A stretch of DNA of 64,000 nt, taken from Thamnaconus septentrionalis (Eukaryota; Chordata; Actinopteri; Tetraodontiformes; Monacanthidae). Each line of letters begins with the position of its first letter. Positions within the stretch are counted from its first letter, which is position 1. The translations under genes were made by a program, and so were the position numbers. Positions 10,740-23,334 of the stretch are shown here, one piece after another. Under the pieces are notes generated by a model. That model was not told the origin of the DNA, made no database searches, and saw only the letters and a program-made list of their open reading frames with translations. The stretch covers positions 18,452,001 to 18,516,000 of the forward strand of contig CM020517.1 in assembly GCA_009823395.1 (NCBI GenBank), in the 5' to 3' direction.

Positions 10740-13450
10740 ACAACAGAAAAAACCTATATTGTGTAGGTCCAAAAAATAAAATGACTGGAGAAATGTATGG
10801 GCCCACTGACAACTCAACATGTTTATTTTCTTTTTAGAAAGTTTTTAAAATATTTTGTTGATTTTTTTTTTTTTTAGATTGACGATTTGAAAAACAAAGT
10901 TGTTTTTTTTTGCCATACGAAATTATAAACAAACATTTATTATTATTATCAAGGCGTTTAAAGTCACGTTTAACTGAATTAAAAATGAATCATCTTACAA
11001 TTGAAATACACTTTTTTTTTTTTTTAACAATATCGCGAAATTTGCAGTTGTATTGCGGGAACACAATAACATGGGAATGTGGGGAAAAATGTGATTCTAG
11101 TCAATAAATATTCATGCACAAAACAATACGCCACTCTTTTTTTTGCAACAGAAACGGGCTTTAACTTTGACAAATATACAACATTTTACTTCATTTTATG
11201 ACAACACACACATTCAGTTCATGGTAAAGATAAAATATAGTTTTTGGGTTTTTTTTTCAATACACCTGTGTTTTAAATATGCAGCTTTGCGCGGCTTATT
11301 TCCCGTAATTACAGTAGAAAATGAACCACGCTGGACGTTGAAGGGTCACTGGGAATATTTTACATTCATCTCGTCGAAATATGGGCAAAGAAATTTGTAT
11401 AAAAAAAAATTTAAAAAAATTACAAAGCTATATATTTTGTGCACTATTACAAATATTATACCGTGACTCTGAAATAAGGGACAAATTGAATAAATAAATT
11501 GAACCGAGTTTATATTTTAGACGGGATAAAATCCAGTTATAACACAATTTTTTTTTTCAATATTTCGTTTAGAGCGAAGAAAAAAAAAACTTCAATTTTA
11601 AGCAGGAAGAATCGTTTATTTCGAGGTGGGGGGGGTCCTGCTTTTATATTCCAAGAAAACATTTCTTGTCTTCCGTGCCCTCCCTCGCCCAGTTGTCTGA
11701 CTGCAGTTTTTTTTGGTTTGTGTTGTTTTTTGCTGGTCGAGATTCATCCAGTCGGGTCGTTTGTTGTGTCATTCTGCTCAGCCGAAGAGCAAAAGGAGGG
11801 ACGGAAGAAAGAAAAAAACAGCCATTCTTTGTGTGGGGGCTTCTCGTTAAGTGTCCGCCTGCTGTGGCAGGAGCAAACTGCAGAGGAACCTACATATAGC
11901 GCCTCATCACTTATTGTATGGCGCGCACAATGAAGGCCCCGCGGGGAAATGAAGCGCTGGCATGAGAACCTCCGCTCAGCACTGAGGTGCAGGTGGGAAA
12001 AAAAAACAACAAAAAAAAAAACCCGTCAAGACGAAATATCTCAAACAGAAAAAAGGCTGAAGTCTCACCGGGCAAATACACTGATGCCATACTAAAAAAT
12101 AATAATAGAAAAAAAATATTATGAAAAACTGCCATATAAATGAATGTTTTCTGCAAAATGTCTATATTTTCATTGTAACCCAGAAATATTAAAGTCCCTC
12201 TCGAATGTTGGCTCACTTCATTTTTTTTTTTTTTTTCACCATTGCTTTGATTTATTTATTATTGAGTCCTTCAGTGCTCACATCAAACGGACAGAGCAGC
12301 AGTTTGTTTGCAATTATAATAATTGTCACACTTGAGTGTGTCTTAGGCAAACTCTTCTCTCTATTTTAAATAATTTACCCCCATTTTTTTTTTGCTAGAA
12401 AACGTTTTAAACCCGATAGAGTTGACGTCACAAGTTTATCTTTTATTACGCGCCGCGAAGTTTTGCTTTCTACAATTTGCTCCATTTATTCGTTCATTCA
12501 TAAATCCTCCCTTTTTTTCCCCTCAGCTCTGGTGTTTTTCTTAATCCCATTTAATCCACAGATTTAAACGCACACCTAGAAATATAAACACGAGCCAACA
12601 ATGAGCAGTCTGGAATTTTCTTTTTTTTTTATTCAGCCTGATTTTTTTTTTTTTAATTTGATCATTATTATTATTTTTGTTGGAGCGTCCCAGTTCTCTT
12701 CGATGGCTCTTTTCTTCTTCTTCACCTCCCTCTGGATGTGTTTTGCACCCAGCGCTGTGCTGCGCTGCGCAGCTTCACCTTCCTCCTCCTCCCACCTCCT
12801 CCTCCTCCTCCTCCTCCTCCTGCTGCTGCTCCCAGACTCTTTTGTCTCTTGCCTTTTCTTTCTATTTTTACATGTTGTGTTGCCGTGTTGCCGTGTTGTC
12901 GGAGCGCTGAGACGAGCTGTCAGCTCGCGCCACGCCGCCATGCAGGCAGGCAGGCAGGCAGACCAGCAGCCACCATATGTCTCTCGCCCTCTGATTTCTC
13001 TCTCTCTCTCTTCATTACTCTGCCTCTCTGTTACTTCATCCTTCGCACTGTATTGATTTACCCCCCCCCTTCCCCCCTCCCCCACACACACACACACACA
13101 CACACACCTTTATCATTTAATCACTCTCCTATTTGGCTTCCAGGCTCTAAAAAAAAAAAAAAAGCCTCTGATTCACAACCACAGCAGAAATTAATCTAAA
13201 CTCAATTTTTATCTTCCTTTAATATTTCCTTTATGACGCAGAGCTGCACACACACACACACACACACACACACGGTGCATCAGGCAACAGATTCATGTGT
13301 GTGTGTGTGTGTGTGTGTGTGTCGCAAAACACATCGATGTTCTATCATCACTGTCAACGCAAACACCTGCACAATGTGAGGCCCAGAACAGAAACTGAAT
13401 TATTTTCTGTGATTTGACCGTAAAAAAAAATAAACTACACACTATTGTTT
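10740..13450. other. A/T-rich intergenic DNA with homopolymers
   Basis: Many T and A runs of 8-16 bases. A CTC/CTG array is at 12780-12832, a GCAG run at 12944-12962, (CA)n at 13084-13107 and 13247-13273, and (TG)n at 13297-13322. Open frames over this region are short or simple-repeat. No gene or promoter is supported. Confidence 0.5.
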
Positions 13451-13454
13451 TTAT

Positions 13455-13496
13455 CAGTGCTGCTGGGATCAATAAAGTACATCCATCCATCTGTCC

Positions 13497-13532
<36 letters not shown>

Positions 13533-13836
13533 GTATGTCTATCTATATATCTATATATCTGTATATCTCTGTCTATCTGTCTCTTTATCTATCTATCTCT
13601 CTATCTGTCTTTCGATCTATCTATCTCTCCATATATCTATCTCTCTATCTATCTCTCCATATATCTATCTCTCTATCTATCTATCTCTCCATATATCTTT
13701 CTCTCTATCTATCTCTCCATATATCTATCTCTCTATCTATCTATCTCTCCATATATCTATCTCTCTCTCTATCTATCTCTCCATATATCTTTCTCTCTCT
13801 CTATCTATCTCTCCATATATCTATCTCTCTATCTAG
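13455..13836 (+). repeat. (ATCT)n array attached to a retroelement-type 3' tail
   Basis: The sequence GGGATCAATAAAGTACATC at 13468 is followed by (ATCC)/(ATCT)n to 13836. The phrase GGGATCAATAAAGT followed by tetranucleotides is the usual 3' terminus of fish LINE/SINE copies, so the array probably grew from a retroposed tail. From 13620 on it becomes a higher-order repeat of CTCTCCATATATCTAT units. Confidence 0.75.
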
Positions 13837-15878
13837 CCAAACAATGCGTTCAAGCAGTGTAGCAACAAATCTTTTCCTTTTTTTTTTTCTTCTTCTGAGA
13901 ATGAATGCAGTCGATGAAGCCACCAGGTGAAAATGAGGTAATATGAGCAAAAGACAGACCCCACCCACCCACACCCCCACCCACCACACACACACACACA
14001 CAGCATCAACACAGAGCTGAGCAGCAGCCTGTTGGCCTGCTCGAGAACTTCAGACCCTGGTGGCCAAACGCCTTCTGGTGGTTTGAGGGACGTGGTGAAC
14101 GTCCACAGACGTGGTGGCAGAGGGCCGGCACACCGACGCCTGGGTTTTGTACATCACATCACATCACATCACGTCAGTAGTGACAGCGACCAGCAGTGGC
14201 AGAGGGGCCTCCGCTGATGCTGCCGGGCCCCTCGGAGGCCCCACGGCCGAGGCGCTGCAGGTGCTGCGTCCCAGGCCAGTGTGAACGAGGGGCCACAAAA
14301 ATTAACAGACATCATCTAATAATTAGAGACAAGTGTCAACATGCTGGTAAGATTTCTTTCAGGTTAGTTATTGTAAGATGACAACATCAAGGATTATTGT
14401 TGTGCGTTTGTGATTTCATTTTACAGCTTAAAGTTGTGCATGGTGTTGCTGCAGTGGACGGCTGGCAGCGCTGCCCCCCTCTGTCTCCACTTCTTGGTGG
14501 TTTGTTGAAGTTTAGTGACCACGAGCGTGAAGGCAGGGGGGCGGAGCTACGTGGTGCCCCCCCCCCCTCCCTCAAACAGGGGCAGTCTGGTGATTATCAG
14601 CGCTGTGGTATACGCAGGTATACCATGTCATATAACCACTTAGGAAAGGTCCTGAATTACCGTACAACCACTAAGGGCCTCTTTTTTTTTTTTTTTTTTT
14701 TCTTGGTGTAGGTTTCATTTGTTGATTTGTGAGTCGCGAACCGAGGCACACACAAGACGAGGAACGTTTGACAGTTGCGAGCAGAACCTGAGAGTTTGGA
14801 CCAGGGTCAGAATACGCTTTCTTCCAGAATACACTCCCTCCATCTGGACGGAAACAAAAGGTGCACCACACACTTCCCCTTGAATGTTTGCAGGAAAATT
14901 CTGCTGCAATTTTTCAGAATCAGATTTGAAAAAAAAAAAAAAGAGGGTGAGGGTTGTTTTTTTTTCTTTTTCTTCCAAGCGACTGCAAGGAGCGGCAGCT
15001 TCTTCTTCTTCTTCTTCCTTCTCTTTGTGCTTCCTCCTTCTTCTTCTTCTTCTTCTTCTTTTTGTTGCAACAACACCAAAGAGACTGTGGCGGCGGAGAG
15101 ATGACGGGATTGTTCTCTCTGTTTTCAGCACCTTTCAGCCTCTTTCTCCCGTCTCGCGCAGTCTCTCTCTCCCTCTCTCTCTCTCTCTCCTTTGTCTCCA
15201 TCTCTCCTCTCCCTCCTCTTCATCCTCTCGCTGTCTTTCGCTTCTCCGGCTGGCTGGCAGACGGAGGGATGATGGCTTTGTTGCCGTAGTAACTCCTCCA
15301 TTCAGCCCGCTCGCTGTTTTTTTTTTTTTTTTTTTGGCGGGCGGGCGGGAAAGGCGGGCGGCTCCGGCCGATGACGACACGCAAGCGTTCAAAAAAAAAA
15401 CAACAAAAAAAAAACAACAAACGACAACAGTTTTCCCACCTCGAAATGGTTTCATGAGTCTGTTAGGAAACAAAAACGAGGCTCGACAACATGAGCGAGC
15501 CCTCCCTCCATCCCTCCATCCCTTCCCTCCATCCCTTCCCTCCGCCGCGCGCATGTTGATTACGGCGGCGAAGACAACAGACGGGCAAAAACGAACGGAG
15601 CGAGCGGCGCAATTATCGCCCCGGAGCCGCTCGCATGTTGGCTGTTTGCAGCCTCGGTGATGAACATTAGCGACGGAAGGAAGAAAAAAAACCCGGATTC
15701 ACAAGAAAGAAGGAAGAAGAAAGAAAGAAAGAAAGAAAGAAGGAAGGAAACAGTAGCCGGTGTTGTGTCCCTACTGGTTTCCTAAAGCAACAGCTTCAGA
15801 CGTGCTGCTCCGCCATCGGCAGAATGCAGATCTACAGAATATAGATCTAAAAAAAAAAATATATATATTTATATAAAA

Positions 15879-15921
<43 letters not shown>

Positions 15922-16592
15922 TACTTCATTAGTACGTAGTGCTGCTCACTTAAAGGAGCACAATGGCTGTGACTTTACAATGGCCAGTAACACGTTGAGC
16001 ACGTGTGTGAATTTGCGACGAATCTGCGGCGCAGCACAACCGCAGCTGCTGGTTAAGGACAGCAGTTCCATCGGAAACCAGCAGGGGACAGGTGAGCGCC
16101 TGCTCTGCAACAGCAAACGGAAAGGTTTCCTCCTCGAGGAATGTCCAAGTCATCGACACCGACGCATTTCGGTCAATAGAAGAGGAAATACGTGACACTG
16201 ACAGGAAGTACAATCACGACCGTCTGCTTGCACTGAAATTAAAATATTCCTCACGTGTGCGATAGAGTCACGCTTAGCTTCCGCGATTAGCCGCGTTAGC
16301 ATTCGTAAACAACGCGCACTCACTCACTCACACACACACACGCACCGTATATATAACGCCCCCCCCTCGTGATGGTCGTATTGGCCTTACTGTATATCCG
16401 CGTGACTCCGCACCATCCGTGACAGCAAGGAAGTCCAGAAAAACCACAGAAGAAGAACAAAAAAAAAGAACACGAAGAAGTCCTCTGGTGGAACGATAGA
16501 CTGCCACCTGGTGGCAGCCGTCCGCAACAACATAATAAAACACAACTGAGAACCGAATACATTTACCGTCCGGTTTGTGAAGGAAGGAAGGA

Positions 16593-16628
<36 letters not shown>

Positions 16629-17500
16629 ATCCATCTGTTCGCCATTAAGACCGAAGGGCGCGAAAAACCTGCAAGTGTTGCAGTTTATTCTGCTCTCGCG
16701 TGTACATGCATTATATATTATATTTCAGAACGTTGGACAGTCGTATGTCAAGTAATGCAGAGAGGTGCAGGTAGCAGGAGAGCAATTGGATACAACAGGT
16801 TGTCTTTTTTTTTTTTTTTAAAGATGCTCCTCTTTTTGCTTCCTCCAATAATGTGTAATATTTAATGATTAATATGACATTAAAAAATTTCCTGTTCGAA
16901 ATCAATTTTAATATCTGTTTTTTTTTTAAAAAAATAAAAAATTCTAATCTTCAATATTGAAGGTATTCTATTCAAAAATGTATTTCATGTGTCTGCAAAC
17001 CAACACAAAAACACGTTCCTTTTGATTTGAGTATAACTGCTTATGGAAAACATGCAATTACATTTAAAAAAAAAAAAATACACATTGTTCAGCATTTAAT
17101 TTGACTATTTATTACGTTTTGTAATACAAACAACTCCAATCCAAATGTAAACACGACCGGCGTGTATTTCTACAACAACGCTAACCCGAGAGGAACGCTG
17201 AAGAAAGTTCCGAGTGGAACGTTGAGGTGTGATGATGAGTAACTCCCACGAGGCTCCGACTCCGAGGTGACTTCTCAGAAAGCGATCCAAACATTGATAC
17301 TTTGACACCCTGGGGCGATTGGTTTCGCTCCGAGAGTGGAGCGGAGCGGCGGCAGCCTTTAACACGGCGAGGCGTTGGAGGGCCGGAGGAGGAGGAGGAG
17401 GAGGAGGACTCATCAGAGTGGGCCCACTGTGGCCTTTGCCCCCCCCCTTCTCCCACTCCCACTGAAACAAAGCCCGAGCCGTGCTGTCAATCACCGGGCT
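13837..17500. other. Low-complexity-rich intergenic DNA
   Basis: No gene is recognised. It holds CCCACCCACC/(CA)n at 13958-14002, a (CATCA)-type run at 14154-14172, a C run at 14558-14567, a T run at 14682-14701, and a long pyrimidine-rich block with (CTT)n at 14940-15240. Further on are (GAAA)n at 15718-15750, an A/T alternating patch at 15843-15925 and (GAAA)n at 16580-16629. The block 14940-15240 could form triplex DNA. Open frames rich in Phe, Leu or Ser reflect these tracts. Confidence 0.5.
16504..16517 (+). promoter_or_regulatory. CTCF-like core inside a near-perfect palindrome
   Basis: CCACCTGGTGGCAG matches the CTCF core at 13 of 14 positions. The wider CTGCCACCTGGTGGCAG is palindromic except at its centre and contains CACCTG, a ZEB/Snail-type E-box. 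Either factor class could use it. Confidence 0.4.
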
Positions 17501-18175
17501 AATAGTCAGCGAGAGGAGGCGTCGAGATCCTCATGACTCTGCGAAAAACGCCGCGCTCGCCGCCTGATTGGAGGAATTAGTGACCGGGATCATTAGCGGC
17601 CCGCGCTTCACGACTCTTAATGTCTCTGTATTAGCACTAATGGAATGTAATTTCAGCTCTAAGCCCCCCCCCCCCCTCCCTCCCCTCCACCCAGCCACCA
17701 TCCTGGGGGGCACCGCCGGACCGTCGTCTAGGTAACTGCAATCACGTGCTGACGCCCCGTCCTCCTCCTCCTCCTCCTCCTCCTCCACCCCCTCCTCTGA
17801 ACTCCTCAGTGAGACAGAGAGAAAATTAGAGATGGCTCTTAATAGGCGCTCGGCTACGGGAAGAAAATGACCAATATTCTTCCTGCGGCAGGGAAATGAT
17901 TTGAGCCGCGGCCAGTTTTCTGGAGGAGCCGCGGGGGAGATTAGCTCGATTAAGGCCAAATCAGACCTGCTTCCAGTTTGATGGGAGAAGGGAAGATAAT
18001 AGCGGTGGGATTGGTCTCTCCTGCAGGACCCCCGGGCCTTCAGCGGGGGGAATTAAAGCTCTCTTTGTCTCTGCAGCTCAGGGTGACTCCACACCCCAGA
18101 ACCAATCAGACATGCTCGCTGCTAAATTAGGAAGCTAATATAACCTTTCTCCCCGTGAATCACCTCCAATTTGAT
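17500..18175. promoter_or_regulatory. Putative conserved non-coding (enhancer-like) block 1
   Basis: Between two low-complexity zones lies about 650 bp of complex, repeat-free sequence with clustered homeodomain-type cores: GGAATTAGTGACC (17572), CATTAGCGG, CTCTTAATG (17613), TATTAGCACTAATGG, GATTAGCTCGATTAAGG (17939) and GAATTAAAGCTC (18050). A (CCT)n tract interrupts it at 17759-17785. This composition is what developmental enhancers flanking transcription-factor genes look like. Conservation was not tested. Confidence 0.4.
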
Positions 18176-18607
18176 GGGTTTTTTTTCCCCTCCTTCGTGC
18201 TGGTATTGGCTCACCCTGATTTTTTGGTTATTCCGGGAAAGGAAATGGAATTTGCGTAACGCGACATGTACTATTAAGGTATGTGTCATCAATTTACAGT
18301 TTTGCTTTTAATCCCCGGCCTCATACAAATCTACATAAGTTTATGTCCTTTCCATTAACCCAATCAATCAAACAATTCAACTGTCTTTAATAGCCCAGGT
18401 ACACAAAAACAAGTTGACTCAAAGGGAAGCTGACCTTCTGTCTCACTAGGCGAGGAAAAAACTCTAATAAATAAATAAAAACACAATCTGTGCAGTCGGT
18501 GCCACATGTATGGATCGCAGCAGCACAGAGGTGAGTTGTGCATACAGGGTAGAATACTGCTCATGCTGGAGGAGGTCCACACACCCCAAAATATGTGTGA
18601 GTACAAG
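18176..18607. other. Intergenic stretch with possible retroelement fragment
   Basis: At about 18360-18480 the words CAATCAATCAAACAATTCAA and GCGAGGAAAAAACTCTAATAAAT resemble a degraded fish retroelement end. Identification is weak. The rest is unique. Confidence 0.3.
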
Positions 18608-19057
18608 AGTGTGGTCCAGGTGTGGTCCAGGTTTATTCCAGGTGTGGTCCAGTGTGATCCAAGTGTGGTCCAAGTGTGGTCCAGGTGTGATCCAGAGGGG
18701 GTCCAGGTGTGGTCCAGGTGTGTTCCAGGTTTATTCCAGGTGTGGTCCAGGTGTGATCCAGGTGTGATCCAGAGGGGTCCAGGTGTGGTCCAGGGGGGTC
18801 CAGGTGTGGTCCAGGTGTGGTCCAGGTGTGGTACAAGTGTGATCCAAGTGTGGTCCAAGTGTGGTCCAGGTTTATTCCAGGTGTGGTCCAGGTGTGGTCC
18901 AAGTGTGGTCCAGGGGGGTCCAGGTGTGGTCCAAGTGTGGTCCAGGTTTATTCCGGGTGTGATCCAGGTTTATTCCGGGTGTGGTCCAGGTGTGATCCAG
19001 AGGGGGTCCAGGTGTGGTCCAGGTTTATTCCGGGTGTGATCCAGGTGTGGTCCAGGA
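18608..19057. repeat. GGTCCAGGTGT minisatellite (about 450 bp)
   Basis: Roughly 40 copies of an 11-bp unit GTGGTCCAGGT with variants: GTGATCCAG, GTTTATTCCAG/GTTTATTCCGG, and a longer AGAGGGGGTCCAG unit. Variant units recur in similar order, suggesting higher-order duplication. Translations on both strands give Val-Gln-Val-Trp or Asp-His-Thr-Trp repeats and are not genes. Confidence 0.95.
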
Positions 19058-19111
19058 TCAAAAATCTCAATCTCCATTGACTGTCCGTAGACATAGTTCA
19101 GAAATGATTGT

Positions 19112-19393
19112 ATGTGTATAAATGAGGGGTACTCTTGCCACACCTTGGGGTTATTAATACCAATTATCAATAGAGAGAACAAATTTCAGTGTCTGAGTGT
19201 TGTTGCTGACCTCAGTGCACCATCTTCTTCTGATGTTACTACTGAGAGGACTGAGTGCGACACATCACGCCAGTGCCTCGATGCTGAATTCCAATTTGCT
19301 GTCAATGCCTTTGTTGACTTGAAGGTCCAGTGTGTGGAATGTGGCTTGGTTTATGATTTCTGGATCGGTAAAAGCTTAACGTCCTGCCCGTAA
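19112..19393 (+). other. Unrecognised 93-codon ORF
   Basis: An open frame begins MCINEGYSCHTLGLLIP and ends VYDFWIGKSLTSCP, stopping at 19391-19393. Unlike most frames in the window it has mixed amino-acid use and eight cysteines, including VQCVECG. I do not recognise a family, and no splice sites or promoter clearly belong to it. It could be a remnant exon, a transposon fragment, or chance. Confidence 0.2.
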
Positions 19394-20343
19394 GTGCATT
19401 AAGAAAAGCATTTGACTCACTGCATACAAGCCTTAAATGCACCGTGCAGACACAACTTCAAATTCAAATACACCACTTGTGTAATTACATGAACTGCATT
19501 TGCCTTTCTTTTTTCCCTGCGTTTTGGAGGGTGCTGAGGCGCAGGAAACGCTTCGTCAAAAAAAAAAAAAAGTGAAACAAATGGATGCGACCTTTACAGG
19601 GAGACGATGAGAAGTTGCCGACGAGGAGATGATCTGAGAGGAGGAGAGTTAACTGTCTCCAGATCAGATCAGACCATCAGCAGCAGCTCATTTTGCTTTG
19701 ACATTTCAATCATGTCACACACGTTAACCTGCTGCGGCGGCGGCGGCGGCGGTGGCTAAGTGTTTAGAAAATAAAGTAAAAAAAAAAAAAATCATTTGAG
19801 CCTCTGGGAAATCTGTTAGATCTAATTACGCTTTTCTTCATCTACTTGTTGTGCCTCTGGAGCAAGAATGTACCGGAAATAACTGGTAAACATGTTTTCG
19901 ACATTACAGCTGATTTGAATATTGCAGACTGTATTTCTCTGGTGCGCTGCTGCTTTTATACGTCTCGGTATCTCGCCGTCCCGATTGACCGTTATCGTCA
20001 GTTGGCCACCAGGGGCTACTGTGATGTCACAAAACAGCCTTCAAAGAGCTTCATCGGTTTGAAGATGATTTTTGTTCTCTGCAGTAGAATATCACCTTTT
20101 GTGCGGCAGCTCTAAAAACTTTTTTCTTAAGCGATAAAGAACGCTGCCTTGATTTTGAACTTGAAAGTAGAATTTGGAGCCGCTTCAATTCAGGGTCAAA
20201 AAGCCAGTTAGACTCTCTGCAGTAGCTGAAGTTCAGGCTGGCTCATCATTTTGGTCACTGCAGTCTGTGACACGTGTTCCTTCGTGAGGCACCAACACAT
20301 ATGCACCAAACTACACAACTCTGGAAGACACGTAGAAAATACA
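19394..20343. other. Intergenic stretch
   Basis: Contains a poly-A run (19558-19572), a (CGG)n run at 19734-19754 and a CCACCAGGGGC word near 20004 that only partly fits CTCF. No gene is seen. Confidence 0.45.
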
Positions 20344-20560
20344 ACTGACCATCCATCCATCCATCCATCCATCCATCCATCCATCCATCCTGGGGAGGCT
20401 GCAGCCTCTCCCTGCTGTCTTTGGGCGAAGGCAGAGTTCAAGCCAGACCAGTCTGTCACAGGGCCACAGAGAGACCAACAACCTTCGACACACACACCCA
20501 CACCAGACCACACAGACACGGGGAGGAAACTCCACACAAAAGGCCACACACTTCTTTTTG
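20344..20560 (+). repeat. (ATCC)n with its attached dispersed-repeat flank, copy 1
   Basis: About 11 CATC units (20350-20390) are followed by GGGGAGGCTGCAGCCTCTCC, CTGCTGTCTTTGGGCGAAGG and GCCAGACCAGTCTGTCAC. The flank matches the well-known teleost repeat in which (ATCC)n precedes a GCTGGAGCCTCTCCCAGCTG block. Related flanks occur at 36355-36440 (opposite strand) and 38890-38975. Confidence 0.7.
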
Positions 20561-21704
20561 TTCCACCACCAGAGTGGCAGGATTCAGTTCACCACAAAAA
20601 TTGCAGTACTTTAAAACATAGTTTGTATTCTGTCACTGAACTGTGTCTGCGCTGATCCAATCCTCTCATTTGCTATATTCATCGCTAGCTACACTACACA
20701 ATTTCAACACATTACGCAAAATCAAATTCAGACGTCTTTTTATCTTGAAGTAATTCTGATCAATGTGTTCCTGTGCAGCCAAACATTTGAAATGAACACG
20801 AAATCCACCGTCTCCTCTTTGTTGTCACAGTATAGTTTAACACTTTCAGCTTTTTAATTCAGTTCAGCCTTGTGTGTCTCACTCCACATCATGACTTTAA
20901 ACTCTTATAAACACCACTGACGTGGTTTTTATTAAACTGAGTGTGCATTATTTTTCATAAGAGAAGGATGCTAGAAAAGTCTGAGGACACACCCCTGAGG
21001 AACTCCGTGACTTACTTTTGTATTCATGACTGACATTCACAATATTATATATCTTTCATAAGTATGATTGTAAGCCACTTTAGTGCAGTTTAGAGTTTAA
21101 ACTGGTGTAAGAAAGATTCAACGGCCAACAGTCGAAGTTGGAGCCTCCTACTGAAGATAAACTGCACGAGTCCTCCTGTGGTCTTTTTCCTTCTCTCGTA
21201 GCTCCGCCTCCCAGTTGGTCAGAGTCACCCACAAAGATTAAACAGTCCCGAGACGATTAGACAGGCGGGGCTAAGCACTGTCACATGTTAGCGGCCGGGC
21301 CGGCGGCTGATTGGCCGCAGAGGTGAGCGAGGGCAGCTTTGCTGTTGTGTTTCCCCACATCAAACACCTTCCCAACTCACTGCTTTGACATCCATCAGCC
21401 GGCAGCTGATTGGAGCTGACTGTGGCTGGCTCAGACAGGGGGGCCTCCCAGACACCGCAGCAGTCCTTGAGCAAATATGAGATTGAGACAGATTAATATT
21501 CTGTGATGCCGTCTGTCTTTGTAAATATGAAAGGAATTTCAGGCCGAAATCTCACAACTGGAAAGTTTTTTTTACAGCAGGAAACACGTGTGAGATGTTT
21601 GGCGAAGGTTAGGAAGTGAAGTGAAGAGAAACATGCGGTACGTGAGGAACCTGCAACAGGTGAGCAGGGAATCTGAGGAGTGATGAGGAAAATACACCTG
21701 ATCC
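20561..21704. other. Unique intergenic stretch
   Basis: No gene, array or transposon is recognised. A GC-richer patch near 21280-21470 contains GCCGGGCCGGCGGCTGATTGG-like sequence with an inverted CCAAT box, but no clear transcription unit follows. Confidence 0.4.
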
Positions 21705-22085
21705 TGGAGCCTGCAGGTGGAGGTGGGGTGGAGATGGAGGTGGAGCTGGGTGGTGGGGTGGAGATGGAGTGGAGGTGGATGGTGGAGATGGAGGTGGAGG
21801 TCAATGGTGGAGTTGAGGTGGAGGTGGATGATGGCGGTGGATGGTGGACATGGAGGTGGAGATGGAGGTGGGGTGGAGTGGAGGTGGAGGTGGATGGTGG
21901 AGTTGAGGTGGAGGTGGATGATGGCGGTGGATGGTGGAGATGGAGGTGGATGATGAAGGTGGGGTGGAGTGGAGGTGGATGGTGGGGTTGAGATGCAGGT
22001 GGATGGTGGGTGGAAGTGCAGGTGGATGGTGCAGGTGCAGGTGGAGGTGCAGGTGGAGGTGCAGGTGGAGGTGAAGGTTGAGCTG
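21705..22085. repeat. GGTGGAGGTGGATG minisatellite
   Basis: G-rich array of 6-bp GGTGGA units expanded into longer blocks. The block from GGTGGATGGTGGAGTTGAGG recurs at about 21807 and 21890. Towards 22020-22075 the unit changes to GGTGCAGGTGGA. The G-strand could form quadruplexes. Open frames across it (Met-Glu-Val-Gly; Pro-Pro-Ser-Thr-Ser) are artefacts. Confidence 0.95.
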
Positions 22086-23334
22086 AACTCACAGCTGCAG
22101 CGCTGATGCAGGGCATCACTGACAGACTGAAGGGGAGTTGAGCGACTGCGCTGTTTAAATAAAGCACCAATGATGAGAGTGCGTGTGACTGGTAGTTGTG
22201 CAGAGAGGAGTGTCGCTGCTGCTGCGGCGGTCGGCTGCCTGCACGAGCTCTCCACAGTCGCCACATAAATGGTTTTGTGCAAAATTTGACTAGTTTCTAT
22301 TTTCTATTTCCTTCTAACTCAGAATATGATGGAGTTATTTCTGTGCTTTGGGAGGACATACAATGACTGTCTCAACTGCCAGAATCACAAGGAAAAAAAT
22401 AGTCTGCCGTTATTGAGGAACATATTTAAAATCTTTTGTGCATTTGTCGCGTACAGCTGCCAAAAACTCCTATAATTCTGTCCTGCAGGGATATTTATAA
22501 TTGATCTTCCTCCTTTCAAGGAGCCAGCGTGAGTCTCTGCTGCTTCTGAGACTCGGTGCAGCTATTCTCCTCAGCACCCTGATCTTCACGTCTGATCCAT
22601 GGTCTCCACCGCAGACCTTCAGGCCCATGCCGGTGCCTCTCGTCTGCAGTTTCAACCCAGCGCTGCAGGTTTCTGTTCTCCTCAATGCTCGATGGCAGAA
22701 GTTTGGAACTTGTCGTCGATTTAATAGACTACAGATCCAACCGTCCCTCAGACAAACCTACACCCTCAACCACTGCTGCGGTGAAGAGTTCTGTTTGATT
22801 GCTTGAAGGATGCACTGAGATGTTCTCACAAACATCATGTGCAGCTGGAGAAGTTTTACCATCATTTATTTATTTATTTATTTATTTTACTTATTCCAGG
22901 AAGTCATCAACATTTGCAGCGATCATTGGGAAAAAAATGACCAAACAGCAACAACACAAAACAACAGAGATGTTGTGAGCCCTAACAAACTGAAATCAGG
23001 AATGTTCCGGATTCTTGCCAAAGAGGTCGGATTGATGAGAAATCCTCCAACTTTCTGTCTGCTAACCAGCCATTAGCTGATTGGGCGCCATGAATGCGTA
23101 ATGATATGTCAGCAGGGTGGTGGTGGTGGAGGTGGTGGGGGAGGGGGATTGGGGGTGGGGGGGGGTGGGCGGGGTTACTTGGTGCTGGTGATACTGGTGA
23201 TGATGTTGGGCGTCGTGGGGAGGAGGGACAGGAGGGGAGTCCTTCCGTCCATCCATCCAAATCAGAACTAATCAAGACGGCTCGCTACACAACTGCCCCC
23301 CCCCCACCACCACCACCAAAGCCCCGCCTCCCCC
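22086..23334. other. Intergenic stretch
   Basis: Contains (ATTT)n at 22865-22888, a GGTGGTGGTGGAGG G-rich run at 23116-23180 and a poly-C run at 23298-23306. The 22500-22800 segment has open frames on both strands, but I recognise neither. Confidence 0.4.

Noticed and set aside
14884..15660. 258-codon plus-strand frame
   Set aside because: Dominated by Ser/Leu/Phe runs from (CTT)n and T tracts; no domain or splice support.
18364..19080. Open frames of 160-177 codons over the minisatellite
   Set aside because: The 11-bp unit has no stop in several frames; the proteins are pure repeats with no family resemblance.
19995..20020. CTCF-like GGCCACCAGGGGC
   Set aside because: One base short in the central GGGGGC core; resembles a CCCCTGGTGGC word of a fish repeat, as at 6030.
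21493..22282. 236-257 codon minus-strand frames rich in Pro, Ser, Thr and His
   Set aside because: Arise from the GGTGGA minisatellite; the non-repeat ends show no recognisable protein.
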